Below, piece after piece: positions 51,816 to 60,524 of a DNA stretch of 64,000 nucleotides. Position 1 is the stretch's first letter; each line of letters begins with the position of its first letter. Source of the DNA: Holdemania massiliensis. Lineage in GTDB: Bacteria; Bacillota_I; Bacilli_A; Erysipelotrichales; Erysipelotrichaceae. The notes beneath the pieces are model-generated. The model made no database searches and had not been told where the DNA came from. It saw only the letters and a program-made list of their open reading frames with translations. The stretch spans positions 930,001-994,000 of the forward strand of contig NZ_JAKNTK010000001.1 in the NCBI RefSeq assembly GCF_022440805.1, written 5' to 3'. Both the position numbers and the translations under genes were made by a program.

Positions 51816-53147
51816 ATGCGACAGATGCCCAGCAGTATTGATGCCGAACAGTCGTTGTTGGGTTCGCTTTTCATCTATCCCAACAGCGTCCGCATCGCAT
51901 CCGAAGAAGGCCTGCGCAGCGAGGAATTTTTCCTGGAGGCTCACCGTAAGATCTATGCCGCTGTCGATGCTTTAAACAGCGAAGGCAAGCCGGTGGACGC
52001 CGTGTCCGTCGCCAGTCTTTTGACCGATCAGGGCCAGCTGGCGTCCGTGGGCGGTTTGGAATACATCATGCAGCTGGCGGACAGCTCAGTCACTTCCGCC
52101 AGTACGAAATACTATATCGAGCTGATTCAGTCCAAAGCCTTACTGCGCAGTCTGATTGAAACGGCGCAGACGATTGCCGAGGAAGGAATGCAGAACGCCA
52201 ACGACATGGAAACGATGATGGACATGGCGGAAAAGCAGATCCTCGACGTAACCCGGCGGCGCAAGACAACGGATTTCAAGTCCAGCAATGAAGTGGTCAA
52301 CAACGTCATTGAAAATATCCACAAGATGAGCGCGCAGAAATCCGGGGTGACCGGCGTGGCGACCGGCTATCGGGATCTGGACAACACGACCAATGGTTTC
52401 CAGCGCGGCGACTTGATCATCCTGGCAGCGCGTCCGTCAATGGGAAAAACGGCTTTCGCGTTAAACGTGGCGATGCAGATCGCTCAGCTGAATCATCAGG
52501 CCGCGGCGATTTTCTCGTTGGAAATGCCTGCCGAACAGCTGATTTCCCGTATGCTTTCCGCGAAAAGCCGGGTTCCGGGCGGTCAGTTAAGAACTGGCTT
52601 CCTTAATAACAACGAATGGAACCAGCTGAATGAAGCGGCGGCGGATTTAAAAGCAACGAAGATCTTCATCGATGATTCCCCGAATGTGCGGGTATCGGAG
52701 ATCTATTCCAAATGCCGCAAACTCCAGGCTGAACACGGCTTGGCAGTCATCCTGATCGACTACATTCAGCTGATTACCGGCAGCGGCCGCAATCCTGATA
52801 ACCGTCAGCAGGAAGTTTCAGAAATTTCCCGTGGCTTAAAAGGCCTGGCGCGTGAGCTGCAGGTGCCGGTCATCGCATTGTCGCAGCTGTCCCGTTCCGT
52901 TGAAAAACGTGAGGACAAACGGCCGATGCTGTCTGACCTGCGTGAATCCGGAGCCCTGGAACAGGATGCCGATATCGTTATGTTTTTGTACCGTGATGAA
53001 TACTATCAGCGGGAAAAGAGCGAAGAAGGCACGGAAAAAACCGAAATTAATATCGCCAAGCATCGTAACGGGCCGACCCGTCAGATCGAGCTGGCGTTTG
53101 AACGCAACATCAACGCTTTTTACAACTATGAGAATCAAAATGGGTAA
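51816..53147 (+). CDS. dnaB: Replicative DNA helicase DnaB (DnaC in Bacillus)
   Basis: A 443-residue hexameric helicase. The N-terminal domain (about 1-150, MPSSIDAEQSLLGS) binds primase. The RecA-like domain has Walker A ARPSMGKTAF (near 208), DYIQLI (Walker B, near 312) and the arginine finger region QDADIVMFLYR. The length is normal. It may be co-transcribed with the M23 peptidase gene 21 bases later. Confidence 0.98.
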   Translation: MRQMPSSIDAEQSLLGSLFIYPNSVRIASEEGLRSEEFFLEAHRKIYAAVDALNSEGKPVDAVSVASLLTDQGQLASVGGLEYIMQLADSSVTSASTKYYIELIQSKALLRSLIETAQTIAEEGMQNANDMETMMDMAEKQILDVTRRRKTTDFKSSNEVVNNVIENIHKMSAQKSGVTGVATGYRDLDNTTNGFQRGDLIILAARPSMGKTAFALNVAMQIAQLNHQAAAIFSLEMPAEQLISRMLSAKSRVPGGQLRTGFLNNNEWNQLNEAAADLKATKIFIDDSPNVRVSEIYSKCRKLQAEHGLAVILIDYIQLITGSGRNPDNRQQEVSEISRGLKGLARELQVPVIALSQLSRSVEKREDKRPMLSDLRESGALEQDADIVMFLYRDEYYQREKSEEGTEKTEINIAKHRNGPTRQIELAFERNINAFYNYENQNG

Positions 53148-53168
53148 TACCCCGAAAGGGAGGATGAA

Positions 53169-54677
53169 ATGAAAAAATGGATACCGATTGCCGCGGCCTT
53201 GGTTTTAAGCGCGCTGATTGCCGGGCTGTGGCCGGCTCTTTCCCGAGCCAATCAGGTTGTACAGGCGCAGGGAAAAGTGGAAGAAAGCCTGCTTCCGCAG
53301 CAGATTGAAACCCTTTCCGCGCAGCCGCTGACGGTGAAGAAAATCTACAATGCCGGAAAACTGGTCGGCGTTGTCAGCGATTATGCGAAGATTGAGGCGC
53401 TGCTGGATGAGGTTTACCATAGCGTATATGAAACGGACTTTCCCAATACCCGCTTGGAACTGGGGGAAGATATGATCGTCACCGAGGAGCTGAGCTATTA
53501 TCGTTATGAGAATATTGATGAGGCTCTCTGTGCATATTTACGGGAAGGCGATCTGTTTTCTGTAGAAACTAACCGGATCGACTTTTCGGATGAAAACGAT
53601 GTCTATGCGACGATCTATGTTAAAAATCTTCAGGATTTTTATGATGCCCGCGATCAGTATCTGCTGAACTTCGTGTCCAAAGAAACGCTGGATACAGTGC
53701 GGATGGGACAATCCACGCCGGAATTGAAAACGTACGGAACCCGGGAAGTTAATATTGATGTCCTGGAGAAAATGACTGTGACTACCGATCGTGCATCCTC
53801 CTCCAATATCCTCAAAGACAAGCAGGAAATCCTGCACTATTTAAGCTACGGCGCCGAGCCGAATCTGGAAATGAAGTATTACACCGTCGTTGAGGGCGAT
53901 ATGATCGACGGTGTCGGAACGAAGAACGGTCTTTCTGCCCAGCAGGTTGTGTCGATCAACAGCGATCAGCTGGAGAGTGTGGATCAGCTGATTCAGCCGG
54001 GGATGGTGCTCAATGTGACCAATTTCCAGTCCCCGATTACCGTTCGGGTTACCAAAGAACGGGTAGCGAAGGAAGAAGTTTATCCGGAAGATCCGATTTA
54101 TAAGGAAGATCCGAATATGAAAGAAGGCTCCTATGTCACGGATATCAATGCTCAGAATGGTTCCCGCAATGCCTTCTATGAAGAAGTCTGGATCAATGGT
54201 GAAAATACCGGCGGTACGCTGGTGTCCTCGATTATCACGCGTCAGCCAATCCGCGAAGAAACCCGCGTGGGCACCAAGGTTATTCCTGGCGTTGGAACTG
54301 GAACGTTCCGCTGGCCGGTGGACAATCCGTCGATCACCTGCCGCTGGGGCTGTTATGCCGGCCATCAGGCGATTGATATCAAGAACTCCTACAACCGTTA
54401 CGGCAATTTGTATGCGGCTGACCGCGGCACCGTCGTCGAAGCCAGCTACAGCTCGATTAACGGCTACTATCAGATCATTGACCACAACAATGGCTACAAG
54501 ACGTATTATGGTCATATGAATCGGCCGGCCTTCAACAAGGTTGGACAGAATGTTGAAAAAGGTGAGATTATCGGTCAGATCGGCATGACTGGCCGCGCGA
54601 CTGGTCCGCATGTTCATTTCTTCATCTATGAAGGAAGCCGGCGCCGCAATCCATGCGATGGGTTCTTGCCATGTTAA
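53169..54677 (+). CDS. Secreted M23 peptidase with LysM-like and G5 domains
   Basis: A 502-residue wall hydrolase. GGGAGG precedes the start. An N-terminal signal anchor lies at about 5-25, a LysM-like segment at about 235-285, a G5 domain at about 290-375, and an M23/LytM domain at about 385-502 with HQAID and HVHFF zinc ligands. It should cut peptide bridges in peptidoglycan. It sits exactly where walRK-yycHI occur in many Firmicutes, between dnaB and yycJ. Its C-terminus overlaps the next gene by 7 bases. It ends in Cys, and two close Cys pairs are visible (TCRWGCY and PCDGFLPC). Confidence 0.92.
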   Translation: MKKWIPIAAALVLSALIAGLWPALSRANQVVQAQGKVEESLLPQQIETLSAQPLTVKKIYNAGKLVGVVSDYAKIEALLDEVYHSVYETDFPNTRLELGEDMIVTEELSYYRYENIDEALCAYLREGDLFSVETNRIDFSDENDVYATIYVKNLQDFYDARDQYLLNFVSKETLDTVRMGQSTPELKTYGTREVNIDVLEKMTVTTDRASSSNILKDKQEILHYLSYGAEPNLEMKYYTVVEGDMIDGVGTKNGLSAQQVVSINSDQLESVDQLIQPGMVLNVTNFQSPITVRVTKERVAKEEVYPEDPIYKEDPNMKEGSYVTDINAQNGSRNAFYEEVWINGENTGGTLVSSIITRQPIREETRVGTKVIPGVGTGTFRWPVDNPSITCRWGCYAGHQAIDIKNSYNRYGNLYAADRGTVVEASYSSINGYYQIIDHNNGYKTYYGHMNRPAFNKVGQNVEKGEIIGQIGMTGRATGPHVHFFIYEGSRRRNPCDGFLPC

Positions 54678-55489
54678 AAACGATGGAATTTTATCTGTTG
54701 GCGAGCGGTTCCAAGGGCAACTGCTTTGTGTTGAAAACTGCCGCCACGCAGATCGTGATTGACTGCGGAACGACCAAAACATACTTAACACGCAGTTTTC
54801 ACATGATCGGTGTAGACTATCAGAATACAGAAGCGCTGTTGGTCACGCATGGTCACCGCGACCATACCAGCCAGCTTAAGATGTTTTCCGATGTGCAGGC
54901 CTATGCTGCGTTCAAGCTGGAAAACCGAGCGGATCAGCACTGGATTGCGCCCTATGCTCCTTTTCAGGTAGGCGATCTCAGGGTGACGCCGCTGCCGTTG
55001 TCGCATGACGCCGAAAATACTGTCGGCTATGTGCTGGAAACGGCACAGGAGAAGCTGGTCTATATTACCGATACCGGTTATGTCCGTGAGGAATGCGTGC
55101 CGTTGATTGCCGATGCGGATTATTATGTTATGGAAAGCAATCATGATGTGGGGATGCTGATGCAGACCCGGCGGCCGTATCCGATCAAAATGCGGATTCT
55201 TTCCGACAGCGGCCATCTGTGCAACGAGGACTGTGCCCACCTGCTGACGCGTCTGGTTACGCCGCGCACCCGTTCGATCTTTCTGGCGCATCTCAGCGAG
55301 GAAGCGAACAATCCGCAGCTGGCCTGGCAGGTCAGTGCCGATGCTTTGAAACAATGCGCCTGCCGTCAGGATCTGGTGCTGAAAGCCGCGGGACAGTACG
55401 AAATACTCATGGGAGGATGCCGATATGAAGAAAGGCTTGATTCTGCTTACCGCCCTGTTGGTGTGCTGGAACTTAGTTCTGACCGTTGA
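54671..55489 (+). CDS. WalJ/YycJ metallo-beta-lactamase-fold hydrolase
   Basis: A 272-residue protein. ATG 54671 overlaps the upstream stop. The metal motif HGHRDH (near 65) and the early ASGSKGN fit the YycJ/WalJ group, linked to coordinating wall synthesis and DNA repair (probably a nuclease). Further ligands are ITDTGY and LSHD. The last 22 codons overlap the htrA start region by 65 bases, more than usual. Confidence 0.93.
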   Translation: MLKTMEFYLLASGSKGNCFVLKTAATQIVIDCGTTKTYLTRSFHMIGVDYQNTEALLVTHGHRDHTSQLKMFSDVQAYAAFKLENRADQHWIAPYAPFQVGDLRVTPLPLSHDAENTVGYVLETAQEKLVYITDTGYVREECVPLIADADYYVMESNHDVGMLMQTRRPYPIKMRILSDSGHLCNEDCAHLLTRLVTPRTRSIFLAHLSEEANNPQLAWQVSADALKQCACRQDLVLKAAGQYEILMGGCRYEERLDSAYRPVGVLELSSDR

Positions 55490-56516
55490 ACTGGGACAGG
55501 TAAAAAAAGAGAAATCACAGCAGCAGCCGACACAGGATCCGCAGCAGTCGACGCGTCCGGTGTCAGTCGTGACTTCGGATATCACCAAGATTGTAGAGCG
55601 CAGCGAAGCGAAGGTGACGGGCGTGTCGGTGCTTGATGAAACCGGCGAAGATCTGATCGCCAGCGGCAGCGGCACGATTTACAGCATGACCAGCGACGCG
55701 GTCTATATTATTACCAATCAGCATGTGATCGCCTCCGGCGGTTCCATTCATGTTTCGTTTGCCAACGGCGAACAGCTGCCGGCGGAACTGGTCGGTGCGG
55801 ATGGATATACTGATTTGGCCTTGTTGAAAGTGATTCCGGATTTCCGTGCGGAAGCCTTTGATCTGGGCGATTCTTCCTTGTGCAAAAAAGGCGAGTGGGT
55901 CATGGCGATCGGCCATTCGATGGGCGCCGAGGCGGACGGCAGTGTCACTGTCGGCGTAATTTCCTCCAAGGACCGCACGATTTCAATGGATGTGGATAAG
56001 GACGGAACCGACGATTGGGATATGCTGGTACTGCAGACGGATGCGGCGATCAATGCCGGCAACAGCGGCGGTCCGCTGATCAATATGAACGGCGAGCTGA
56101 TCGGGATTACGACGATGAAGCTGCAGGGCAATTCCACCGAAGGCATCAGTTTCGCAATTCCAATCAATGAGGTGACCACGATTGTGGAACAGCTCAAGGC
56201 CAGTGGAAAAGTCAACCGTCCGTTTGTCGGCATCAGCGGCAAGGATGTCAGCGCTCTGACCAGCTATCAGAAAAGCTATATGGGAATCAGTCTGGATCAG
56301 ACTGAGGGGCTGCTGGTCACCAAAGTTGCTGAGGATTGTCCGGCTGAAAAAGCCGGGGTGCATGTCAACGATATCCTGATCCGCTTCGACGGTTCGCCGG
56401 TGGACAGCTACAAAACCTTCCGCAAGCTGCTTTACGGCAAGACGATCGGCGATCCGGCGGAATTGGTTGTTTTGCGCAGCAATCAGGAAGTAAAGCTGAG
56501 CGTGACGATTGAATGA
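55425..56516 (+). CDS. htrA: HtrA/DegP-like serine protease
   Basis: A 363-residue membrane-anchored protease for misfolded exported proteins. GGGAGG lies 8 bases before ATG 55425, which supports this start inside the walJ frame. A signal anchor lies at about 4-24. The catalytic triad is His in TNQHVIAS (near 105), Asp in GYTDLALL (near 135) and Ser in NAGNSGGPL (near 213), and one PDZ domain follows (about 260-360). It overlaps rlmH by four bases. Confidence 0.96.
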   Translation: MKKGLILLTALLVCWNLVLTVELGQVKKEKSQQQPTQDPQQSTRPVSVVTSDITKIVERSEAKVTGVSVLDETGEDLIASGSGTIYSMTSDAVYIITNQHVIASGGSIHVSFANGEQLPAELVGADGYTDLALLKVIPDFRAEAFDLGDSSLCKKGEWVMAIGHSMGAEADGSVTVGVISSKDRTISMDVDKDGTDDWDMLVLQTDAAINAGNSGGPLINMNGELIGITTMKLQGNSTEGISFAIPINEVTTIVEQLKASGKVNRPFVGISGKDVSALTSYQKSYMGISLDQTEGLLVTKVAEDCPAEKAGVHVNDILIRFDGSPVDSYKTFRKLLYGKTIGDPAELVVLRSNQEVKLSVTIE

Positions 56517-56989
56517 TCCGCGTGATTGCCGTCGGCCGAATCAAAGAAAAACCAATGCAGCAGTGCATTCAGGAGTATTTGAAACGGCTGCAGCCCTATT
56601 GTAAGACCGAGATTGTGGAAGTGGAGGATATCGCAGCCCCCCAATCCAATTCCCCGGCTCAAAATGAACAGGTAAAACAAAAGGAAGGCGAACGCATTCT
56701 GGCTAAAATCCGCCGCGATGAAATCGTGGTGCTGCTCGATCTGAAAGGCAAATCCTATACCTCAGAGCAGCTGGCGGATCAGCTCCAGCAGATTTTCAGT
56801 TACCAGGGCAGTCAGCTTGTCTTTGTCATCGGCGGTTCGCTGGGCGTCAGTCCGGAGGTGATCCAACGCGCCGATCTGCGCTGGAAGCTATCAGATCTGA
56901 CCTTCCCTCATCAGCTGTGCCGTTTGTTGGTTCTTGAACAAATTTATCGAAGTTTCAGGATTTTAAATCATGAACCTTACCACAAATGA
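56513..56989 (+). CDS. rlmH: 23S rRNA pseudouridine-1915 N3-methyltransferase
   Basis: A 158-residue SPOUT-class methyltransferase. The SAM-binding knot is visible as FVIGGSLGVS (near 103) and LSDLTFPHQLCRLLVLEQIYR, then a C-terminal NHEPYHK. It is last of the conserved yycJ-htrA-rlmH group. The start overlaps the htrA stop by ATGA. Confidence 0.97.
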   Translation: MIRVIAVGRIKEKPMQQCIQEYLKRLQPYCKTEIVEVEDIAAPQSNSPAQNEQVKQKEGERILAKIRRDEIVVLLDLKGKSYTSEQLADQLQQIFSYQGSQLVFVIGGSLGVSPEVIQRADLRWKLSDLTFPHQLCRLLVLEQIYRSFRILNHEPYHK

Positions 56990-57029
56990 AAGCGGTGACT
57001 GAAAGCCCTATCGTTTCTTCACTTTCTTC

Positions 57030-57058
57030 TTGTAACAGGTTCAAAAATGAGTTAAAAT
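57030..57058 (+). promoter_or_regulatory. Promoter of ptsH
   Basis: TTGTAA at 57030-57035 and TAAAAT at 57053-57058, spaced 17 bases. An in-frame ATG at 57057 overlaps the -10, so it cannot be the start. Confidence 0.8.
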
Positions 57059-57089
57059 GAATTCAGGTAGAGCAGGAGGTAAAAACAAA

Positions 57090-57356
57090 ATGAAACAGAT
57101 TTCTGTATTGGTTATTGATCCAGTTGGCTTACATGCACGTCCGGCAACGGTCGCTGTTAACGCTGCTAGCAAATTTAAGAGCGAAGTGAAGGTTGCTTAT
57201 AAAGGACGTTCAGTCAACATGAAATCCATCATGGGTGTTATGTCCTTGGGCATTCCAACACAGTCCGAAGTAACGGTCACCTGTGAAGGCGAAGACGAAG
57301 AAGTCGCGATCACAACAATCGAAGAAGTTCTGCGTGCACAGAAAGTAATTGCATAA
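57090..57356 (+). CDS. ptsH: Phosphocarrier protein HPr
   Basis: An 88-residue general PTS phosphocarrier. I choose ATG 57090 (AGGAGGT 9 bases upstream). His in GLHARPA is phosphorylated by enzyme I and Ser in SVNMKSIMGVMSLG is the HPr-kinase site for catabolite control, so CcpA-type control is likely in this organism, consistent with the cre-like site at 6525. ptsI is not next to it; the gene has its own promoter and terminator. Confidence 0.97.
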   Translation: MKQISVLVIDPVGLHARPATVAVNAASKFKSEVKVAYKGRSVNMKSIMGVMSLGIPTQSEVTVTCEGEDEEVAITTIEEVLRAQKVIA

Positions 57357-57370
57357 GTTGGATTGAATAA

Positions 57371-57398
57371 GAAGATGCGCGGCATCTTCTTTTTTTTC
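57371..57398 (+). terminator. Intrinsic terminator of ptsH
   Basis: GAAGATGC pairs with GCATCTTC around GCG, followed by a T-run. Confidence 0.93.
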
Positions 57399-57453
57399 CA
57401 AGGGTTATGTAAGCGCAAACATTGTCGAAATGGATCATTGAGGAGGAAAAACT

Positions 57454-59148
57454 ATGATCGAAGAATTGTATCAGCGGTGGCTGAATCATCCGCACATTGA
57501 CCCGCAGCTGAAAAAAGAGCTGGCCGGTATGAGCGAGAAAGAAAAGCAGGACGCATTCTATACGAACATTGAATTTGGCACAGCCGGCATGCGCGGCTTG
57601 CTTGGAGCAGGCACGAATCGGATTAACATTCATACGATCCGCAAGGCCAATGAAGGCTTTGCCCGATATATTGTAGGCTGTGGACAGGAAGCGATGCAGC
57701 GGGGCGTGGCAATCGGTTATGACAATCGTCACATGTCCAGCGAGTTCGCCCGTGAATCGGCGGCAGTCTTAGCGAGTCACGGAATTACCAGTTATGTGTT
57801 TGAAACGCTGCGGCCAACGCCGGAGCTGTCGTTCGCTGTTCGGTATTTGAACTGCTTTGGCGGCATCATGATCACCGCCTCGCACAATCCGCGGGAATAT
57901 AATGGTTATAAGCTGTATGATGAAACCGGCTGTCAGCTCGTGCCGGATTTAGCTCAGCAGGTTATTGACCAGGTCAATGCCGTTGAGGATGAACTGGCGA
58001 TTGATCCGCAGCTGACTTCCGAGCAGCAGAATTTGATCCACATGATCAGCGCTGAAGTCGATGAAGCTTATTATGAAAACGTACTGTCGATTCAGCTGAA
58101 TCCGGATGTCAATCGGGATAACGTTGAAATCGTCTTCTCACCGGAACACGGTACGGCCAACATCCCGGTTCGGGAAGTCTTTACGCGCGCTGGATATCAT
58201 TTTACGCCGGTTGAGGAACAATGCACGCCGGATCCGGATTTCTCCTGCACCAAGACTCCGAATCCGGAAGAAAAAGGTGCTTATGAGCTGGCCTTGAAGC
58301 TGGCTGAAGAAAAACAGGCGGATATCATTTTAGTCTGCGATCCGGATGCGGACCGCATGGGCGTCGGTGTGCTGCATGCGGGCGAGTATGTTCTGCTCAG
58401 CGGCAATCAGAGCGGCTCGGTACTGATTGAATACATCCTGTCGCAGCTGAAAGCCAAAGGTCAGATGCCGCAGAATCCTGTCATGTTCAATACGATCGTA
58501 ACCAGTGATCTGGGAGAAAAGATCGCATCGAAATACGGTGTGGAAACAGAGAAGACGCTGACTGGCTTCAAATTCATCGGTGAAAAAGTAGCCAAGTATG
58601 AAAAGACGCAGGCGAAGAACTATGTTTTCGGTTATGAAGAAAGCTATGGTTCGCTGATCAAGCCGTTTGTCCGCGATAAAGATGCGCCGCAGGCCTGTCT
58701 GATGCTGGCGGAAGCCGCCTGCTTCTATAAGGCCCAGGGCAAGACGTTAGTCGATGTGCTGAACGGACTGTATGATGAACTAGGTTATTACAAGGAAAGC
58801 CAGACCTCGCTGACCTTAAAAGGTCAGGAAGGTGCTATACGGATCCAGGAAATATTGAATACCCTGCGCCAAGACAAACCAACCCAGATTGGATCGGTGG
58901 CGGTTACTGCGATTGAGGATTATCAGGAAGCCACACGCGAAGAACAGGGGGCTGTCTCGCCTTTGGAAGGATTCTCCCGCAGCAATGTCCTGAAATACTA
59001 TCTGGCGGATGGTTCTTGGATTGCGATTCGGCCAAGCGGCACAGAGCCGAAATGCAAGTTCTACTACTGCATTAAGGGAACCAGTGCTGAGGATGCCGAA
59101 ACAAAGACGGAAGTCATGCAGAAGGCGATTGCCCAACTGGTTGCTTAA
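57454..59148 (+). CDS. Alpha-phosphoglucomutase / phosphomannomutase
   Basis: A 564-residue PgcA-type enzyme that interconverts glucose-6-P and glucose-1-P. TASHNPREYNGYK holds the catalytic Ser (near 146), DPDADRMG (near 305) binds Mg2+, GYEESYG (near 395) is the sugar-binding loop and RPSGTEPK the phosphate-binding loop near the C-terminus. GAGGAGG precedes the start. Glucose-1-P feeds UDP-glucose synthesis, which suits the two glycosyltransferases facing it. Confidence 0.95.
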   Translation: MIEELYQRWLNHPHIDPQLKKELAGMSEKEKQDAFYTNIEFGTAGMRGLLGAGTNRINIHTIRKANEGFARYIVGCGQEAMQRGVAIGYDNRHMSSEFARESAAVLASHGITSYVFETLRPTPELSFAVRYLNCFGGIMITASHNPREYNGYKLYDETGCQLVPDLAQQVIDQVNAVEDELAIDPQLTSEQQNLIHMISAEVDEAYYENVLSIQLNPDVNRDNVEIVFSPEHGTANIPVREVFTRAGYHFTPVEEQCTPDPDFSCTKTPNPEEKGAYELALKLAEEKQADIILVCDPDADRMGVGVLHAGEYVLLSGNQSGSVLIEYILSQLKAKGQMPQNPVMFNTIVTSDLGEKIASKYGVETEKTLTGFKFIGEKVAKYEKTQAKNYVFGYEESYGSLIKPFVRDKDAPQACLMLAEAACFYKAQGKTLVDVLNGLYDELGYYKESQTSLTLKGQEGAIRIQEILNTLRQDKPTQIGSVAVTAIEDYQEATREEQGAVSPLEGFSRSNVLKYYLADGSWIAIRPSGTEPKCKFYYCIKGTSAEDAETKTEVMQKAIAQLVA

Positions 59149-59217
59149 CCCTTGTCCTGCATTGGGCTTCGGTCCGATCGAAAAGGCTGAGCATTGTCTG
59201 GATGCTGAAATAAAAAG

Positions 59218-59250
59218 GAAAAAGGCTGTTCCATGCGAACGGCCTTTTTG
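59218..59250 (+). terminator. Intrinsic terminator of the phosphoglucomutase gene
   Basis: AAAGGCTGTT pairs with AACGGCCTTT (one G-T), followed by T-run. Confidence 0.85.
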
Positions 59251-59321
59251 CATTTTGAAAAGCCTATGATTCAGCATACACAGTGGATCTGATTTTTGTT
59301 CATCACTGTCAGCTGATGATT

Positions 59322-60494
59322 TTAATCCCCTTCATTCAGTTCTTTTGCTTCACTGCTGGTTTGACAGCCAAGCTCAATCACAAAATCCGCGAGCTTTTCG
59401 GCGGCGTCCGGATGGCTGAGTGAGTGCATCATAGCCCGCATCATGTCCAGCCGTTGGGGATTTAGAAATAATGAATGGAGCGCCTCATCCACAGGGAAGG
59501 TCCGCGTAATCCGTACGGCGACTCCATTGTTGACGAGAAATTCAGCATTGCGTTCCTCATGGCCGGGGAGCGGATTGACCAGCAGCATCGGCAGCTTTTT
59601 CGCCAGGGCTTCCGTTACGGTTAATCCGCCGGGTTTGGTGATCAGACAATCTGCAGCGCTCATCATAATGTCTACATAATCTGTGAAACCATAAGGATAA
59701 AGCGTACAGCTGTCCTTAAGCTGAGCTTTGAGCTTCATCAGCTGACTATACTGTTTTTGATTCCGTCCGCAGACAGCCAGAATCTGCAGGGGTTGAGGAC
59801 TGCGGGCAAGCTGAAGAATGATCTTACGGCTGTCAGCATAGCCCAGACTGCCGCCCATGATCAAAACGGTTGGCAGCTTAGGATCCAGCCGCAGCAGAGC
59901 CGCGGCTTCTTTGCGGTTAAGGGGCTGGCTGAACTTCGCCTGAATCGGAATGCCCAGGGGAAGCAGCCGGGATGGGTTAAGACCGCGTTTTACAGCCGCA
60001 AGGTTCAGCAGTTCGCTGGCCGTGACGATCCATTCAATGTGAGGAACATCCTCCCAATACGGATGCAGCGTGTAATCCGTAACGATGCCCAGCGCCGGAA
60101 TCGTCAGAAGGCCGCGCTTCTTCATCTCATTGACTAACTGTGCCGCAAAGACGTGGGTACAGAGAAGAAGATCCGCTGGGAAATCACGCAGAACCCGCTG
60201 AAACTTAGCGGCATTCAGTTTATTAAACAGCTGAATCATATTGATGCTGGAAGTGTCGATCCAGCCGGAATGCGGATGTTCCGCCAATCCATAAACCTTG
60301 CGGTACAGCGCTGGGGTTCGCCTGGCGGTCAGCCGGTAGCCCTTGTCAATCGTCTGCTTAACGGCCGGGCTGAGCACCTGATAGACATCGATGGTTTTCA
60401 CCTCAGCGCCGCGGGCAAGGAGCTGATCGCTGACGGCCCGAGCAGCGGCGTGATGTCCATAGCCTGCCGTAACGGATAAAATAAGCACTTTCAT
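59322..60494 (-). CDS. MGDG-synthase/UgtP-type glycolipid glycosyltransferase
   Basis: A 390-residue GT28-like enzyme. I choose ATG 60494 (GGGAGA 8 bases upstream). The N-terminal LSVTAGYGHHAAARA is typical of monogalactosyl- or processive glucosyl-diacylglycerol synthases (lipid acceptor), and LITKPGGLTVTEAL near 280 is the donor-binding loop. It is membrane-associated, without TM segments. It starts 30 bases after the other glycosyltransferase gene. The head-group sugar cannot be told. Confidence 0.9.
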   Translation of the reverse strand: MKVLILSVTAGYGHHAAARAVSDQLLARGAEVKTIDVYQVLSPAVKQTIDKGYRLTARRTPALYRKVYGLAEHPHSGWIDTSSINMIQLFNKLNAAKFQRVLRDFPADLLLCTHVFAAQLVNEMKKRGLLTIPALGIVTDYTLHPYWEDVPHIEWIVTASELLNLAAVKRGLNPSRLLPLGIPIQAKFSQPLNRKEAAALLRLDPKLPTVLIMGGSLGYADSRKIILQLARSPQPLQILAVCGRNQKQYSQLMKLKAQLKDSCTLYPYGFTDYVDIMMSAADCLITKPGGLTVTEALAKKLPMLLVNPLPGHEERNAEFLVNNGVAVRITRTFPVDEALHSLFLNPQRLDMMRAMMHSLSHPDAAEKLADFVIELGCQTSSEAKELNEGD

Positions 60495-60524
60495 TGGATA
60501 TTCTCCCTTCACTTTCCATAACGT

